Source: Staphylococcus sp. ACRSN
GTDB lineage: Bacteria; Bacillota; Bacilli; Staphylococcales; Staphylococcaceae
Assembly (NCBI RefSeq): GCF_022346615.1
Contig: NZ_JAKRNS010000010.1
Span: forward strand, 54,830 to 118,829
DNA length: 64,000 nucleotides
Direction: 5' to 3'
Shown here: piece by piece, positions 1-11,472 of the stretch
Layout: each line of letters starts with the position of its first letter
How positions within the stretch are numbered: position 1 is the first letter of the stretch
The notes under the pieces: model-generated
The model's input: the letters and a program-made list of their open reading frames with translations, nothing else
What the model was told of the DNA's origin: nothing
The model's database searches: none
Program-made: the position numbers and the translations under genes

Positions 1-470
1 ATATCCAATTGTTTAAGTAAAATTTTTGCTACTGCACCTACTGCTACTCGTGCTGCTGTTTCTCGTGCAGAAGAGCGTTCTAATACATTTCTGAGGTCTC
101 TGTGGTTGTATTTCATTCCACCTATTAAATCAGCATGACCTGGGCGTGGTTTAGTTATTACTCGTTTCATATTATCTTGTTCTTCTTCACTAATTGGATC
201 AGCACCCATTATATTTTTCCAATGTGTAAAATCATCATTAGTAACAACTAGTGTTATCGGGCTACCTAATGTATAACCATTTCTTACACCTGAAACAATT
301 TCTATCGTATCTTTTTCAATTTGCATGCGGCGCCCTCTACCATAGCCGCCTTGACGCTTAAACATTTCTTCATTTATATCTTCAACATTGATTTCTAAAT
401 TTGATGGAACACCTTCAATTATTACAGTTAACTGTGGACCATGTGATTCCCCAGAAGTTAAATATCTCAT
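1..470 (-). CDS. aroC: Chorismate synthase, N-terminal 156 codons (3' end outside window)
   Basis: AroC makes chorismate from 5-enolpyruvylshikimate-3-phosphate using reduced FMN, the last step of the shikimate pathway in the cytosol. Reading back from the ATG at 470 gives [15 protein letters not shown] with the family signature GESHG, then [19 protein letters not shown] and ERSSARETA, all typical AroC blocks. A GGAG-type ribosome site precedes the ATG. The frame is open to the window edge, so the gene is cut by the window and not broken. It lies downstream of ndk but behind that gene's terminator. Chorismate also feeds menaquinone, whose side-chain genes lie just upstream. Confidence 0.97.
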   Translation of the reverse strand, partial: MRYLTSGESHGPQLTVIIEGVPSNLEINVEDINEEMFKRQGGYGRGRRMQIEKDTIEIVSGVRNGYTLGSPITLVVTNDDFTHWKNIMGADPISEEEQDNMKRVITKPRPGHADLIGGMKYNHRDLRNVLERSSARETAARVAVGAVAKILLKQLD

Positions 471-797
471 TATTTACCCACTCCGTTCTTTAGTACTTTA
501 AATTGTTATATATTTTATATCTTATCATATTCATTTAAGCAAATTAATAGAAAAATTTACAAATCTTAAATCTTAAGAAAATTCTATCATTTCTATTTGG
601 ACTAGTGTACCACTTGTTGAGTTAGTTTATAAATAAAATTAAGGAGATCGGATGAATTTATTGAAGTTTCACATTGATTATTTGTATAAAGTAATTGGAT
701 ATGTAATTTGTTCATTTGAAGAAGCAAAAAAATTCCTAAAAATATCGGATGTACGATTTTTTAGGAACTTTTTTTATATTGTATATGTAGATATTAT
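471..797. other. Intergenic region between aroC and ndk
   Basis: About 330 bases, AT-rich. It holds the ndk terminator (733-768) and the upstream region of aroC. On the plus strand an AAGGAG site sits six bases before an ATG at 652. The frame from there runs through the terminator and antisense to the end of ndk, so I do not call it a gene. Confidence 0.6.
733..768 (-). terminator. Terminator after ndk
   Basis: On the minus strand a hairpin with arms around TTCCTAAAAAATCG is followed by TTTTTTT. The plus strand also ends in a T run, so it may work both ways. Confidence 0.8.
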
Positions 798-1247
798 TTA
801 TTCATATAACCAAGTTTCGCGTGTTTCAGTAAATTCACTTATTTCTTCAGGTTTAAACCATAAAGCAATTTCTTTTTTAGCTGATTCAACTGAATCAGAA
901 CCGTGAATGATGTTTCTTCCAACTGTTAAGCCTAAGTCGCCTCTAATTGTACCAGGTGTTGCTTCAGAAGGATTTGTCTTACCTATTATGTGGCGCGAAA
1001 TATGTACAGCATCTTCTGCTTCTACTACCATTGCAAAAACAGGTGCAGAAGTAATAAATTCAATCAGATTGTTATAAAAAGGTTTGCGCTTATGTTCTGC
1101 ATAATGTTCTTCAGCAAGTGATTGTGGCACTGTCATTAATTTACCCCCCACAATCTTCAAACCTTTTTGTTCAATTCGAGAAATAATTTCTCCAATCAAA
1201 TTACGTTGTACCGCGTCCGGCTTAATCATTAGAAAAGTTCTTTCCAT
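798..1247 (-). CDS. ndk: Nucleoside diphosphate kinase
   Basis: Transfers the gamma phosphate between nucleoside tri- and diphosphates through a phospho-histidine and so balances NTP and dNTP pools. The protein has 149 residues, the normal bacterial length. It opens [14 protein letters not shown] (nucleotide-binding Lys9) and carries the active-site block [10 protein letters not shown] with His115. A GGGGGA ribosome site lies before the ATG. It follows hepT on the same strand and ends in its own hairpin. A near-consensus catabolite site sits upstream at 1356-1369. Confidence 0.98.
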   Translation of the reverse strand: MERTFLMIKPDAVQRNLIGEIISRIEQKGLKIVGGKLMTVPQSLAEEHYAEHKRKPFYNNLIEFITSAPVFAMVVEAEDAVHISRHIIGKTNPSEATPGTIRGDLGLTVGRNIIHGSDSVESAKKEIALWFKPEEISEFTETRETWLYE

Positions 1248-1355
1248 CTTGTGTAAATCCCCCTGTATTGTTGTTTAAGTGTAAAATTCGTTATACACAA
1301 TAAAATATATCAAAATAAATATATTTATCCGATACATTCTTATACTAACAGGTAA

Positions 1356-1369
1356 TTAAAGCGCTTTCA
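1356..1369 (-). promoter_or_regulatory. Possible catabolite-responsive element before ndk
   Basis: The minus strand reads TGAAAGCGCTTTAA, which differs from the CcpA pattern TGNNANCGNTNNCA at one position. It lies between the end of hepT and ndk. Binding is inferred only. Confidence 0.35.
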
Positions 1370-1385
1370 ACGTTTTTCACATAAC

Positions 1386-2339
1386 TTACACATTTCTTTT
1401 GCCAACTTTTTTAATAATCTTTTTGAATAATGGTTTAGCATTATCATTATCAAGTTCATCTATAAGTCTCAATGCTTTATCTAAATACTTATCACTGATA
1501 TCTTGTGCTGTTTGAATTACATTTGAATCTCGAATGACTGCAATACAAGTTTCAAACGCTTCTTTACTACTATCTGGATTTAAAGCGACGATTTGTGACT
1601 TGAAACTAGGATTTACTTTCATCTCTAAGAGCACAGGTAACGTGAGATGACCATTCATTAAATCACTTCCTACTGGTTTACCTAATTGTTTTTCTGTGCT
1701 TGTAAAGTCCAAGATATCATCGACAATTTGGAAACTCATACCAATATAATGACCAATCATTTTAAGATTGTGGATTGTCTTTATATCAGCACCAGCAGCA
1801 ATTGCACCAACTTCAGTAGAAAGTTGTATTAGTAATGCTGTTTTTCTATTTATTCTTCTCAAATAATTTGTGATAGTCTGATTACTATTAAATTGATCTT
1901 GGAATTGAAAAAGTTCTCCTTTACATACATCAACTATAGAATGAGAAATAACATCATGCACACGACTATCTTCAATATAAGAAATATATTCTAAACCTAA
2001 AGCAAGTAAGAAATTGCCGGTTAAAATGGCTGTACTTTGATCCCATTTTTTAGAAATTGTTAACCTACCACGACGTCTATCACTCTTATCAATTACATCA
2101 TCATGAACAAGCGTAGCCATATGAATTAATTCTAATGTGACTGCAACACGATAAACATCTTCAGTGACAGTTTCACCAAATTGTCCACTGAGAATGGCAA
2201 ATGCTGGTCTAATTCTTTTGCCACCTGATGTAAATAAATGTTTAGCGGCAGCTTCAAGTGTAGGATCTTTACTTATAATTGTTTGTTCAATTCTTTTTTC
2301 TATTTTTTTAATTTCGTTATTCATGTTTAACTTTGACAC
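1386..2339 (-). CDS. hepT: Heptaprenyl diphosphate synthase, catalytic component II
   Basis: Large subunit of the two-part trans-prenyltransferase that builds the C35 side chain of menaquinone-7 from farnesyl diphosphate and isopentenyl diphosphate. Both aspartate-rich motifs are present: DDVID near residues 80-84 and DDILD near 207-211, with GGKRIRP earlier. The frame can start at a GTG at 2348. I prefer the GTG at 2339 because AAAGGTG lies six bases before it. The order hepS-menG-hepT is the classic Bacillales arrangement. Length is about 317 residues. Confidence 0.95.
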   Translation of the reverse strand: MSKLNMNNEIKKIEKRIEQTIISKDPTLEAAAKHLFTSGGKRIRPAFAILSGQFGETVTEDVYRVAVTLELIHMATLVHDDVIDKSDRRRGRLTISKKWDQSTAILTGNFLLALGLEYISYIEDSRVHDVISHSIVDVCKGELFQFQDQFNSNQTITNYLRRINRKTALLIQLSTEVGAIAAGADIKTIHNLKMIGHYIGMSFQIVDDILDFTSTEKQLGKPVGSDLMNGHLTLPVLLEMKVNPSFKSQIVALNPDSSKEAFETCIAVIRDSNVIQTAQDISDKYLDKALRLIDELDNDNAKPLFKKIIKKVGKRNV

Positions 2340-2365
2340 GCTAATCACCTTTGGTTAATTCGATT

Positions 2366-3067
2366 TTATTTATAGCCAAGGTGCATTGCTGCAACGCCAC
2401 CTGTAAAGCTACGTACTTTTATATTACTAAAGCCAGCTTGTGAAAATAGTCTTTTTAATTTCTCTTTGTCAGGAAAATCAAATGTAGATTGCTGAAGCCA
2501 TTCATATTCTTCTTTTGATTTAGCGAAAATTTTACCGAAAATAGGCATAATAAATTTGAAGTAAAGTTTATACAATTGCTTAAATCCAGGTGTTGTAGGT
2601 TGACTCGTTTCTAAACAGACAACCATACCACCTGGTTTTAGTACGCGATTTAATTCTTTTAATGTCGCTAAATAATCTGGTACATTTCTTAGTCCAAATC
2701 CAATGGTTACATAATCAAATTCATTATCATCGAATGGTAAATTCATAGCATCACCATGTACTAAATTAATATTTTCCATATCTTGTATTTTGGTTTTTCC
2801 AACTTCTAGCATATTCTCACTAAAATCCACACCAGTTACTTCACCAGTTGGGCCGACAGCTTTACTTAATGAGATTGTCCAATCAGCAGTACCACAACAA
2901 ACGTCTAATGCTTTGCTACCAGGTTTAACTTTCATTTCTTTCATTACATGCTTTCTCCATGTTTTGTGCTGCTCAAAGCTAATGATATTATTTAAACGAT
3001 CATATTTTCCAGAAATATTTTGAAATACGTTATGTACTTTTTCCTTATTAACTTTATTATCTGCCAT
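2366..3067 (-). CDS. menG: Demethylmenaquinone methyltransferase
   Basis: SAM-dependent methyltransferase that methylates the naphthoquinone ring in the last step of menaquinone synthesis (UbiE/MenG family). Motif I is [10 protein letters not shown] near residues 54-63, followed by the acidic DFSENML near 81-87 and the IGFGLRN block that marks this family. Length 233 is normal. It sits between the two heptaprenyl synthase subunit genes with short gaps, and AAAGAGG precedes the ATG. Menaquinone is the respiratory quinone of staphylococci and is thought to be sensed by the SrrAB pair further along. Confidence 0.97.
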   Translation of the reverse strand: MADNKVNKEKVHNVFQNISGKYDRLNNIISFEQHKTWRKHVMKEMKVKPGSKALDVCCGTADWTISLSKAVGPTGEVTGVDFSENMLEVGKTKIQDMENINLVHGDAMNLPFDDNEFDYVTIGFGLRNVPDYLATLKELNRVLKPGGMVVCLETSQPTTPGFKQLYKLYFKFIMPIFGKIFAKSKEEYEWLQQSTFDFPDKEKLKRLFSQAGFSNIKVRSFTGGVAAMHLGYK

Positions 3068-3104
3068 TTTTATTACCTCTTTTAAATTTAATTTATATCT
3101 TAAC

Positions 3105-3653
3105 TTAAATATTACTGATAAAATTTTTGACTTCTGAATCTGTGTATTTATTTAAATAAGAAGGTTTATTTTCAATAATATTATTTAATAATTTTTCATT
3201 GATGATTTGAAGATCATATTTTGTTGCATAATGGTTCAATGTAATAATTAAAAAAATGTTCTCTACTTTTAGTATTTGAGAACTAATTAAAGATTTGTCT
3301 AGCGTATCTTGGTGTACGGATGATTTTATTTCATTTACTTCGACAATGGCTGAACTAATGTCCTTTTGATAATCAGGATTATTTAAAACAGCTAATAATG
3401 TATAAAAATGAGCACTTAATAGATCTCCAATTAAGATTGATTTTTTCGAAGTATTTTTTACATAAACTTCATCTAAATGTCGCATTGCAGTATCTATAGT
3501 GAGGCAAGCTAATTTAGCTTCTTCAGGAATATCGTATGTATCAAGTAAATGACTTAATACCTGATTAATATATATAGATTCATAATGGTCTACACCTTTA
3601 AGTCTGTTTTTAATTTGTTTTTCTAATATGCTTAATGTCGTTTCCATGTTCAC
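3105..3653 (-). CDS. hepS: Heptaprenyl diphosphate synthase component I
   Basis: Small, non-catalytic partner of HepT needed for heptaprenyl chain synthesis. The 182-residue helical protein has no aspartate-rich motifs, as expected. I recognise it mainly by its position directly upstream of menG and hepT and by HepS-like stretches such as [25 protein letters not shown] precedes the ATG. Its sequence is poorly conserved between species, so the call leans on synteny. It is the first gene of the set, and a promoter should lie in 3654-3780. Confidence 0.88.
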   Translation of the reverse strand: MNMETTLSILEKQIKNRLKGVDHYESIYINQVLSHLLDTYDIPEEAKLACLTIDTAMRHLDEVYVKNTSKKSILIGDLLSAHFYTLLAVLNNPDYQKDISSAIVEVNEIKSSVHQDTLDKSLISSQILKVENIFLIITLNHYATKYDLQIINEKLLNNIIENKPSYLNKYTDSEVKNFISNI

Positions 3654-3878
3654 ACCTCACGTTATTATCAATATACATATTAACATTATATAATGAAAAA
3701 TAAAATCAACGATAATTAAAGTTATTGATATTTAATGTTAAATATACCAATTAATGTCAGTTTATAGAAGAATATGAAAATTAATGATTACTAAATTAAT
3801 GTTTTGCTATCTATTATGAATGTATGAGTATACGATTTAATTTTATGTTATGTATATTGAGAAAAAATACAAAAAGAA

Positions 3879-3900
3879 AAAGCCCCTTTAAAAGGGCTTT
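3879..3900 (-). terminator. Terminator after hup
   Basis: AAAGCCC and GGGGCTTT arms with a short loop, then TTTTTCTTTTTG on the minus strand, just after the hup stop codon. Confidence 0.88.
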
Positions 3901-3915
3901 AAGTAAAGTAAAGAA

Positions 3916-4188
3916 TTATTTAACTGCGTCTTTTAAAGCTTTACCAGCTTTGAATGCTGGAACTTTGCTTGCAGGGATATCAATTTCTTTACCAGTTTGA
4001 GGGTTACGGCCTTTACGTGCAGCACGTTCGCGTACCTCAAAGTTACCGAATCCAATTAATTGTACTTTTTCACCTTTAGAAAGTGATGATTGAATTGATT
4101 CGAATACTGCATCAACAGCTAAACCTGCTTCTTTTTTAGTTAACTCAGCTTGTTCAGCTACAGCATTGATTAAATCTGTTTTGTTCAT
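3916..4188 (-). CDS. hup: DNA-binding protein HU
   Basis: Small histone-like dimer that bends and compacts the nucleoid. Ninety residues starting [13 protein letters not shown], with the DNA-contacting arm block [20 protein letters not shown] and C-terminal [13 protein letters not shown], all diagnostic for HU. A strong GGGGAGGTG ribosome site precedes the ATG. It has its own terminator, and 169 bases separate it from gpsA, so it is probably transcribed alone. A perfect 9-bp inverted repeat lies 26 bases before the start codon (4214-4237). Confidence 0.98.
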   Translation of the reverse strand: MNKTDLINAVAEQAELTKKEAGLAVDAVFESIQSSLSKGEKVQLIGFGNFEVRERAARKGRNPQTGKEIDIPASKVPAFKAGKALKDAVK

Positions 4189-4213
4189 TATGAATTCACC
4201 TCCCCTAGGGTCT

Positions 4214-4237
4214 ATAATGATAACTTTGTATCATTAT
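4214..4237. repeat. Inverted repeat in the hup leader
   Basis: Arms ATAATGATA and TATCATTAT separated by six bases, 26 bases before the hup start. It could be an operator or an mRNA hairpin near the ribosome site. The arms resemble Fur or PerR half-sites but the spacing does not fit either standard box. Confidence 0.55.
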
Positions 4238-4357
4238 GCTTTGACTTTAACACAACGATAATAACTACTGCAACGATTTATGCGCAAAAAACCTTGAAAT
4301 AATGGGATTTTGATGACAAAATGTTATAATTTTAATTAAAAGTGTAAAAATACTTTG

Positions 4358-5356
4358 TTATTCAGACTTTTTCCCACGACCCATTAAATCTTTCACACTC
4401 TCCGTAACAGGTCTATTTTCAAATAAAACGCTATATAAAGCTTCTGTGATTGGCATTTCAACATTGTGCGCTTTTGCTAAATGATGAACCGATTGAGTAG
4501 TATAAACACCTTCTACTACCATATTCATTTCGTCTAAAGCTGTTTCTAGAGATTTACCCTCTCCTAATTTATAACCTAAAGTGAAATTACGAGAATGTGT
4601 AGACGTACATGTGACAATCAAATCACCAATACCACCTAAGCCTAAGAATGTAAGCGGATCAGCGCCAAGTTTTTCACCTAGGCGACTAATTTCAGCAAGA
4701 CCACGTGTCATAAGAGCAGCTTTAGCATTATCACCAAAGCCCATGCCAGTTATTACGCCACTTGCCACTGCGATAATGTTTTTTAAAGCTCCGCCTAATT
4801 CAACACCGACTAAATCATCGTTAGTATATACGCGTAAATAATCATTCATAAATAAATCTTGTGTTAATAAGCTAACTTCTGAAGATTTTGAAGAAGCAGC
4901 TACGGTTGTTGGTTGCTTAATCACTACTTCTTCAGCATGACTAGGACCAGACAATACACCGATGCCTGCATTGTGTTCAGGTGATATAGAATCTTCTAAC
5001 ATTTCAGAGACGCGTTTGAATGTTTCATTTTCAATACCTTTTGCAACATGGATAAATGTTTTTTTAGTAGATATTAGACTATCTATTTTTTTAGCAATTT
5101 CGCGCATTGCTTTTGTTGGCAACGCCATTAAATATACATCAGCAAATTGTGTCGCTTGTTTGATATCCAATGTTGCATTTATAGATGAATCTAAAATAGC
5201 ATCATTTAAATATTTAGTATTTTTATGATGTTCATTGATATCGTTAATTGTCTGTTCATTTTTACCCCACATTAATACTTGATGTCCATTTTCAGCTAAA
5301 ACATTAGCAAGTGCGGTTCCAAAACTTCCAGTACCAAATACTGTAACTTTTGACAT
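4358..5356 (-). CDS. gpsA: Glycerol-3-phosphate dehydrogenase [NAD(P)+]
   Basis: Reduces dihydroxyacetone phosphate to sn-glycerol-3-phosphate, the backbone for phospholipids and teichoic acids. The 332-residue protein starts with a Rossmann fold (GTGSFG at residues 8-13). It carries the family block [13 protein letters not shown] with the catalytic lysine and ends [20 protein letters not shown] precedes the ATG. The gene follows der by only 19 bases, so the two are likely cotranscribed. Confidence 0.97.
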   Translation of the reverse strand: MSKVTVFGTGSFGTALANVLAENGHQVLMWGKNEQTINDINEHHKNTKYLNDAILDSSINATLDIKQATQFADVYLMALPTKAMREIAKKIDSLISTKKTFIHVAKGIENETFKRVSEMLEDSISPEHNAGIGVLSGPSHAEEVVIKQPTTVAASSKSSEVSLLTQDLFMNDYLRVYTNDDLVGVELGGALKNIIAVASGVITGMGFGDNAKAALMTRGLAEISRLGEKLGADPLTFLGLGGIGDLIVTCTSTHSRNFTLGYKLGEGKSLETALDEMNMVVEGVYTTQSVHHLAKAHNVEMPITEALYSVLFENRPVTESVKDLMGRGKKSE

Positions 5357-5375
5357 GGTATCCCCTCCGGTCTTA

Positions 5376-6686
5376 TTAATTTCGTTTTCTTGGTATAATA
5401 TGCACTGGTGTTCCTTCGAAACCGAATGCAGATCTGATTTGGTTCTCTAGGTAACGCTTATAAGAAAAATGCATTAACTCTACATCGTTTACAAATACGA
5501 CAAATGTTGGTGGTTCTATAGCGACTTGGGTCGCATAAAATACATTTAAACGACGACCTTTGTCAGTAGGTGTAGGATTCATCGAAATTGCATCTGTTAT
5601 AACTTCGTTTAGTGTTGAACTTTGAACACGTTTCTTATGGTTTTCACTTGCTTCTTTAATATAAGGGAACAATGTTTTTAATCTTAATTTTTCTTTTGCA
5701 GAAATAAATGCAACTTCTGCATAATCTAAGAATTGAAATTCTTTACGAACTTCGTCTTTAAATTCTTTCATTGTATTTGTTTCTTTATCGACTGTATCCC
5801 ATTTGTTAACTACGATAACAATCGCTTTACCTTCTTCATGAGCATAACCTGCGACTCTTTTATCTTGCTCGATAATACCTTGTTCAGCATCAATGACTAT
5901 TAAGATAACGTTTGATCGTTCAATCGCTTTTAATGCACGTAATACAGAATATTTTTCAGTATTTTCATATACTTTACCTTTTTTACGCATACCAGCAGTG
6001 TCAATCAATACATAGTCTTGATCATCATAGCTATATTCAGTATCGACAGCATCACGTGTAGTACCTGCAACATTAGAAACGATGACACGTTCTTCGCCTA
6101 AAATAGCATTGACTAGACTTGATTTACCAACATTTGGTCTACCAATTATAGATAATCTAATCGTATCATCATCATAAGGATCTTCTTCTTCTTCTTTAAA
6201 ATGTTTTACAACTTCATCTAATAAGTCACCCAAGCCTAAGCCATGTGACCCTGAAATAGGATATGGTTCACCAAAACCAAGTGAATAGAAATCATAAATT
6301 TCAATTCTCATTTCAGGATTATCGACCTTGTTTACTGCGAGAACGACAGGTTTTTTAGATTTATAAAGCATTTGAGCAACCATTTCATCACTTTGTGTTA
6401 ACCCTTCTCGAACGTTAACCATAAAAATAATTACGTCTGCTTCGTCTATTGCAATTTCTGCTTGTGCTTTGATTTGTGTTTGGAATGGTGCATCACCAAT
6501 TTCGATACCACCAGTATCAATAATATTGAAATCATGTGTTAACCATTCACCTGATGAATAAATTCTGTCTCGAGTTACACCGGGTGTATCTTCAACGATA
6601 GATACACGTTCGCCGACGACTCTGTTAAAAATTGTAGATTTACCAACGTTCGGCCTTCCTACAATTGCTACTATAGGTTTAGTCAT
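5376..6686 (-). CDS. der: Tandem-GTPase ribosome assembly factor Der (EngA)
   Basis: Essential GTPase for 50S subunit maturation. It has two G domains: the first with GRPNVGKST at residues 10-18 and NKVD near 120, the second with GRPNVGKSS in the 180s and NKWD near 296. A KH-like C-terminal domain ends in HIIPRKRN. Length 436 matches the family. It forms a likely operon with gpsA and is separated from rpsA by a terminator at 6833-6864. Confidence 0.98.
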   Translation of the reverse strand: MTKPIVAIVGRPNVGKSTIFNRVVGERVSIVEDTPGVTRDRIYSSGEWLTHDFNIIDTGGIEIGDAPFQTQIKAQAEIAIDEADVIIFMVNVREGLTQSDEMVAQMLYKSKKPVVLAVNKVDNPEMRIEIYDFYSLGFGEPYPISGSHGLGLGDLLDEVVKHFKEEEEDPYDDDTIRLSIIGRPNVGKSSLVNAILGEERVIVSNVAGTTRDAVDTEYSYDDQDYVLIDTAGMRKKGKVYENTEKYSVLRALKAIERSNVILIVIDAEQGIIEQDKRVAGYAHEEGKAIVIVVNKWDTVDKETNTMKEFKDEVRKEFQFLDYAEVAFISAKEKLRLKTLFPYIKEASENHKKRVQSSTLNEVITDAISMNPTPTDKGRRLNVFYATQVAIEPPTFVVFVNDVELMHFSYKRYLENQIRSAFGFEGTPVHIIPRKRN

Positions 6687-6832
6687 AACTAACTTCCTCT
6701 CTTTTTTAATCTCTATAATTTTATCACATGGTTTAATTAATTCAAAAGAAATATTAAATCTATAGGTTTAATATATAATGTTACTTCGCAAAATGTGTAG
6801 TTTGTCTATCATATATCACTACATAAAAAATA

Positions 6833-6864
6833 ATCTTGTCCTAATGTAATGGTTAGGACAAGAT
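6833..6864 (-). terminator. Terminator after rpsA
   Basis: Twelve-base arms ATCTTGTCCTAA and TTAGGACAAGAT, followed on the minus strand by TATTTTTTATG, just after the rpsA stop codon. Confidence 0.85.
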
Positions 6865-6887
6865 TTAAATTGGTATATATGGTCGTA

Positions 6888-8081
6888 TTAAAATTTAAAG
6901 TCTTTTAATTTATCGCCAAATACATCACCTAGCGTTGGGTTATCATCTTCATCTGATGAGTTATCTAGGTATGATTGTGTAGTTTGTTTATCACTTTCTT
7001 GATTGTGATCATCCGCTTCATCATTTGGTAAAGTAGCTTTAATTGATAATGAAATACGTTCATTTTCAATGTCTACGCCTAATACTTTTACTTTAACCTC
7101 TTGGCCTGGTTCAAGCACTTCACTTGGTGTACCAATATGTTTATGACTAATTTCAGATATGTGTACTAATCCTTGAACACCTGGTTTAATCTCAACAAAA
7201 GCACCAAATTCGGCTAATCTTATCACCTTGCCGTCAATAACATCACCTTCATTAAATTTACCATTGATTGATTCAAATGGACTAGGTAATGTATCTTTAA
7301 TTGATAGAGAAATTCTCTCAGAGTCTTTATCAATTGATTTAACTCTTACTTTCACATCGTCACCAATAGAGACAACATCTTCAGGTGATTTAACATGTTC
7401 GTGTGATAATTCTGATACATGTACTAAACCATCTACGCCACCAATATCAATGAATGCACCAAAGTTTGTTAAACGAGCAACCTTACCATCGATAACATCA
7501 GCTTCATTTAACGATGAAAGTAACTCGTCTTTTTTCTCTGCATTTTCTAATTCTTCTACTGCTTTTCTACTAAGGATGACGCGATTATTTGCAGGGTCTA
7601 ATTCCTCAACTTTTAATTTTAAGACTTGACCTTCAAAATCAGAAAAATCTTCAATAAAATCAGTTGAAATTAATGAAGCAGGTACGAAACCTCTTTGTCC
7701 CACATCAACAACTAATCCACCTTTAACTACTTCTGTTACTTTGGCTTCAATTGTTTCATTGTTATCAAGCTGTTCTTGCAGGAATTCATAAGATTTCTCT
7801 GTTTCAAGTTGACGTTTTGAAAGTATATATGCACCTGTTTCATTTTCTTCGTCATACTCAACTTTTGTAACATATGCACCAATTTCATCACCGACTTTCA
7901 CAGCATCACTAGGTGTATCAATATGATGTGTGGAAAGTTGACTAATAGGGATAATACCATTAAACTTACTACCGTTTACATGAACAATTACTTGCTTTTC
8001 TTCTATTTCTAGAACTTCGCCAGTAACCTTGTCCCCTTCTTTAATATCATGGATCATTGATTCGTTGAATTCTTCAGTCAT
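6888..8081 (-). CDS. rpsA: S1-domain RNA-binding protein (short ribosomal protein S1 homologue)
   Basis: Carries four S1 repeats of about 70 residues each, roughly at 15-85, 100-170, 185-257 and 270-342. Repeats 3 and 4 show the clear form GKVxRLxxFGAFVxI...GLVHxSE. An acidic tail follows. Firmicute S1 homologues of about 400 residues lack the two extra domains of the Enterobacteria protein, and their role in translation initiation is less certain. AAGGAGG precedes the ATG. It follows cmk, as in Bacillus. Upstream, TTGACA copies and a TATAAT lie within 8110-8143, but their spacing (13 or 22) is not ideal. Confidence 0.93.
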   Translation of the reverse strand: MTEEFNESMIHDIKEGDKVTGEVLEIEEKQVIVHVNGSKFNGIIPISQLSTHHIDTPSDAVKVGDEIGAYVTKVEYDEENETGAYILSKRQLETEKSYEFLQEQLDNNETIEAKVTEVVKGGLVVDVGQRGFVPASLISTDFIEDFSDFEGQVLKLKVEELDPANNRVILSRKAVEELENAEKKDELLSSLNEADVIDGKVARLTNFGAFIDIGGVDGLVHVSELSHEHVKSPEDVVSIGDDVKVRVKSIDKDSERISLSIKDTLPSPFESINGKFNEGDVIDGKVIRLAEFGAFVEIKPGVQGLVHISEISHKHIGTPSEVLEPGQEVKVKVLGVDIENERISLSIKATLPNDEADDHNQESDKQTTQSYLDNSSDEDDNPTLGDVFGDKLKDFKF

Positions 8082-8376
8082 CTTGTCTGCCTCCTTATTA
8101 CACTACATAATTATAACATCTTATAAACTGTCAAAATTGTCAAGAAATTCCACTCTATTTGAGGAATGCCATACATTTTGTTATAAAAATGTAAAAATAG
8201 TCATTTTTAACTCACGGAAATTTAATGAATTTTACTTATATTTTACATTTATGCCAATATATGTAGTCATAAAATCATAAAACATTGTACATCCTTGTTA
8301 TACCCTAATCGAAATAATATATAACTTTTTTAGTCAAATTTGAAATATGAGTTATGCAGATAGATCACTGTCAGAA
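8082..8376 (-). promoter_or_regulatory. rpsA upstream region
   Basis: About 295 bases between cmk and rpsA with no gene on either strand. On the minus strand TTGACA occurs at 8129-8134 and 8138-8143 and TATAAT at 8110-8115, probably part of the rpsA promoter. A GTTATA/GGGTAT pair with a 14-base spacer (8300-8325) faintly resembles a SigB promoter. Confidence 0.4.
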
Positions 8377-10086
<1,710 letters not shown>

Positions 10087-10147
10087 TTGAAATCATCACT
10101 ATTTCTAAGTTATTAACACTTTAAATAATTATTTTTAAAAAAACAAA

Positions 10148-10183
10148 ACACAGGTTGAGCATATTTAATAGCTCAACCTGTGT
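10148..10183. terminator. Bidirectional terminator between ansA and ypdA
   Basis: Perfect 13-base arms ACACAGGTTGAGC and GCTCAACCTGTGT, with TTTTT on the plus side and TTTTGTTTTTTT on the minus side. The two flanking genes converge here. Confidence 0.92.
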
Positions 10184-10240
10184 TTTTACGGTTTATATAT
10201 AATGATTTGCTTTTATTTTTAATTAGATATCGTTTTATGA

Positions 10241-11227
10241 TTATGATTCAAGTGGTGTCTGCTTTTTAGCTAAAATACTTTGCGTAATAATACCGCCATG
10301 ATATTTACCATTCTCTATAAAAATTGTATTAGCATCATTACCTGCTGCTATTACTCCAGCAATATAACAATTTTCTACATTGGTTTCATAAGTTTCTTTG
10401 TTATGAACAGGCGCCGTCCCATATTCATTTTGATTAATTTCAATTCCAATTGATTTTAAGAAATCGTAATCAGGATGATAGCCTATCATTGCAAAGACAT
10501 AATCATTGGATATCTCACAAATTTCATCATTTTGTTTATATGTTAGTGTAGTATCAGTAATCTGAGTAACTTCAGCATTAAATAACATGTTTATTTTTTC
10601 GTTTCTCACTAATGATTCAAAATTTGGTAAAATCCAAGGTTTGATTGCTTTTGGATAAGCTTCTCCACGGTATAAAACTGTCACATTTGCACCAGCTTTT
10701 TCAAGTTCTAATGCTGCATCTACCGCTGAATTTTTACCGCCGATAATTACTACATTTTGATCAAAATATGGATGTGCTTCTTTAAAGTAATGTTTTACTT
10801 TTGGTAGCTCTGCCCCTTCTACTTCTAATGTATTATGATGACCATAATAACCTGTAGCAACCGTTAGAAATCTACATTGATAAACGTCTTTAGTTGTTGT
10901 AATCGTAAAGCGATTGTTAATTTTTTTTACAGTAAGGACTTCTTCAAAAGCATTGATACGTAATTGATGATGCTTTACTACTTCTCTGTAATAAACTAAT
11001 GCTTGATTTCTATGGGGTTTACTATCTTCTACTATAAATGGAATATCCCCAATACTCAATTTATCACTTGAAGAAAAGAACGTTTGGTGAGTAGGATAGT
11101 TGTATATTGCATTTACAACATTTCCTTTTTCAATAACTAACGTTTCTATTCCTTTTCTTTTTTGTTCTATGGCAGCACTTAATCCACAAGGACCGCCACC
11201 AATGATGATACTTTCAACTGTTTGCAT
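10241..11227 (-). CDS. ypdA: Bacillithiol disulfide reductase YpdA
   Basis: FAD/NADPH flavoprotein of the thioredoxin-reductase family that recycles oxidised bacillithiol. An N-terminal FAD Rossmann motif GGGPCG at residues 10-15 includes Cys14, a residue implicated in catalysis in S. aureus. A second NADPH Rossmann motif VVIIGGKNSAVDA is near the middle. The thioredoxin-reductase CxxC is absent, as expected for YpdA. The ATG at 11227 follows AAAGGAGG; the extra eight upstream codons are rejected. Length 328. It belongs with brxB (39.2 kb) in the bacillithiol redox pathway. Confidence 0.94.
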   Translation of the reverse strand: MQTVESIIIGGGPCGLSAAIEQKRKGIETLVIEKGNVVNAIYNYPTHQTFFSSSDKLSIGDIPFIVEDSKPHRNQALVYYREVVKHHQLRINAFEEVLTVKKINNRFTITTTKDVYQCRFLTVATGYYGHHNTLEVEGAELPKVKHYFKEAHPYFDQNVVIIGGKNSAVDAALELEKAGANVTVLYRGEAYPKAIKPWILPNFESLVRNEKINMLFNAEVTQITDTTLTYKQNDEICEISNDYVFAMIGYHPDYDFLKSIGIEINQNEYGTAPVHNKETYETNVENCYIAGVIAAGNDANTIFIENGKYHGGIITQSILAKKQTPLES

Positions 11228-11410
11228 ACGTAAATGTCCTCCTTTAACCACCCATATATTATACCAATAGTTTTTGAAAAACCAAATGAAAGAAACTATA
11301 AAATCTAGTGCTTAATATTAAAAATTATTAATTTTAAGCATTAATCTCTTTTTTTAGTAATATATTTAAACTTTCTATAAAAAAATGCGTTTCTATGTCT
11401 AGCAATAAAA

Positions 11411-11445
11411 ATACACTCCTGAAACTCTAACTTTCAGGAGTGTAT
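11411..11445 (-). terminator. Terminator after ebpS
   Basis: Fourteen-base arms ATACACTCCTGAAA and TTTCAGGAGTGTAT, followed on the minus strand by TTTTTATTG. Confidence 0.88.
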
Positions 11446-11472
11446 TTTAGATTAAAGATAATTTTATAAAGC

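Noticed and set aside
7228..7629. 133-codon plus-strand frame opposite rpsA
   Set aside because: Shadow of a strongly conserved S1-repeat gene with no ribosome site.
8300..8325. SigB-type promoter (GTTATA, 14 bases, GGGTAT) upstream of rpsA
   Set aside because: The -35 matches only four of six bases and the site is over 200 bases from rpsA; reported only as a faint resemblance.
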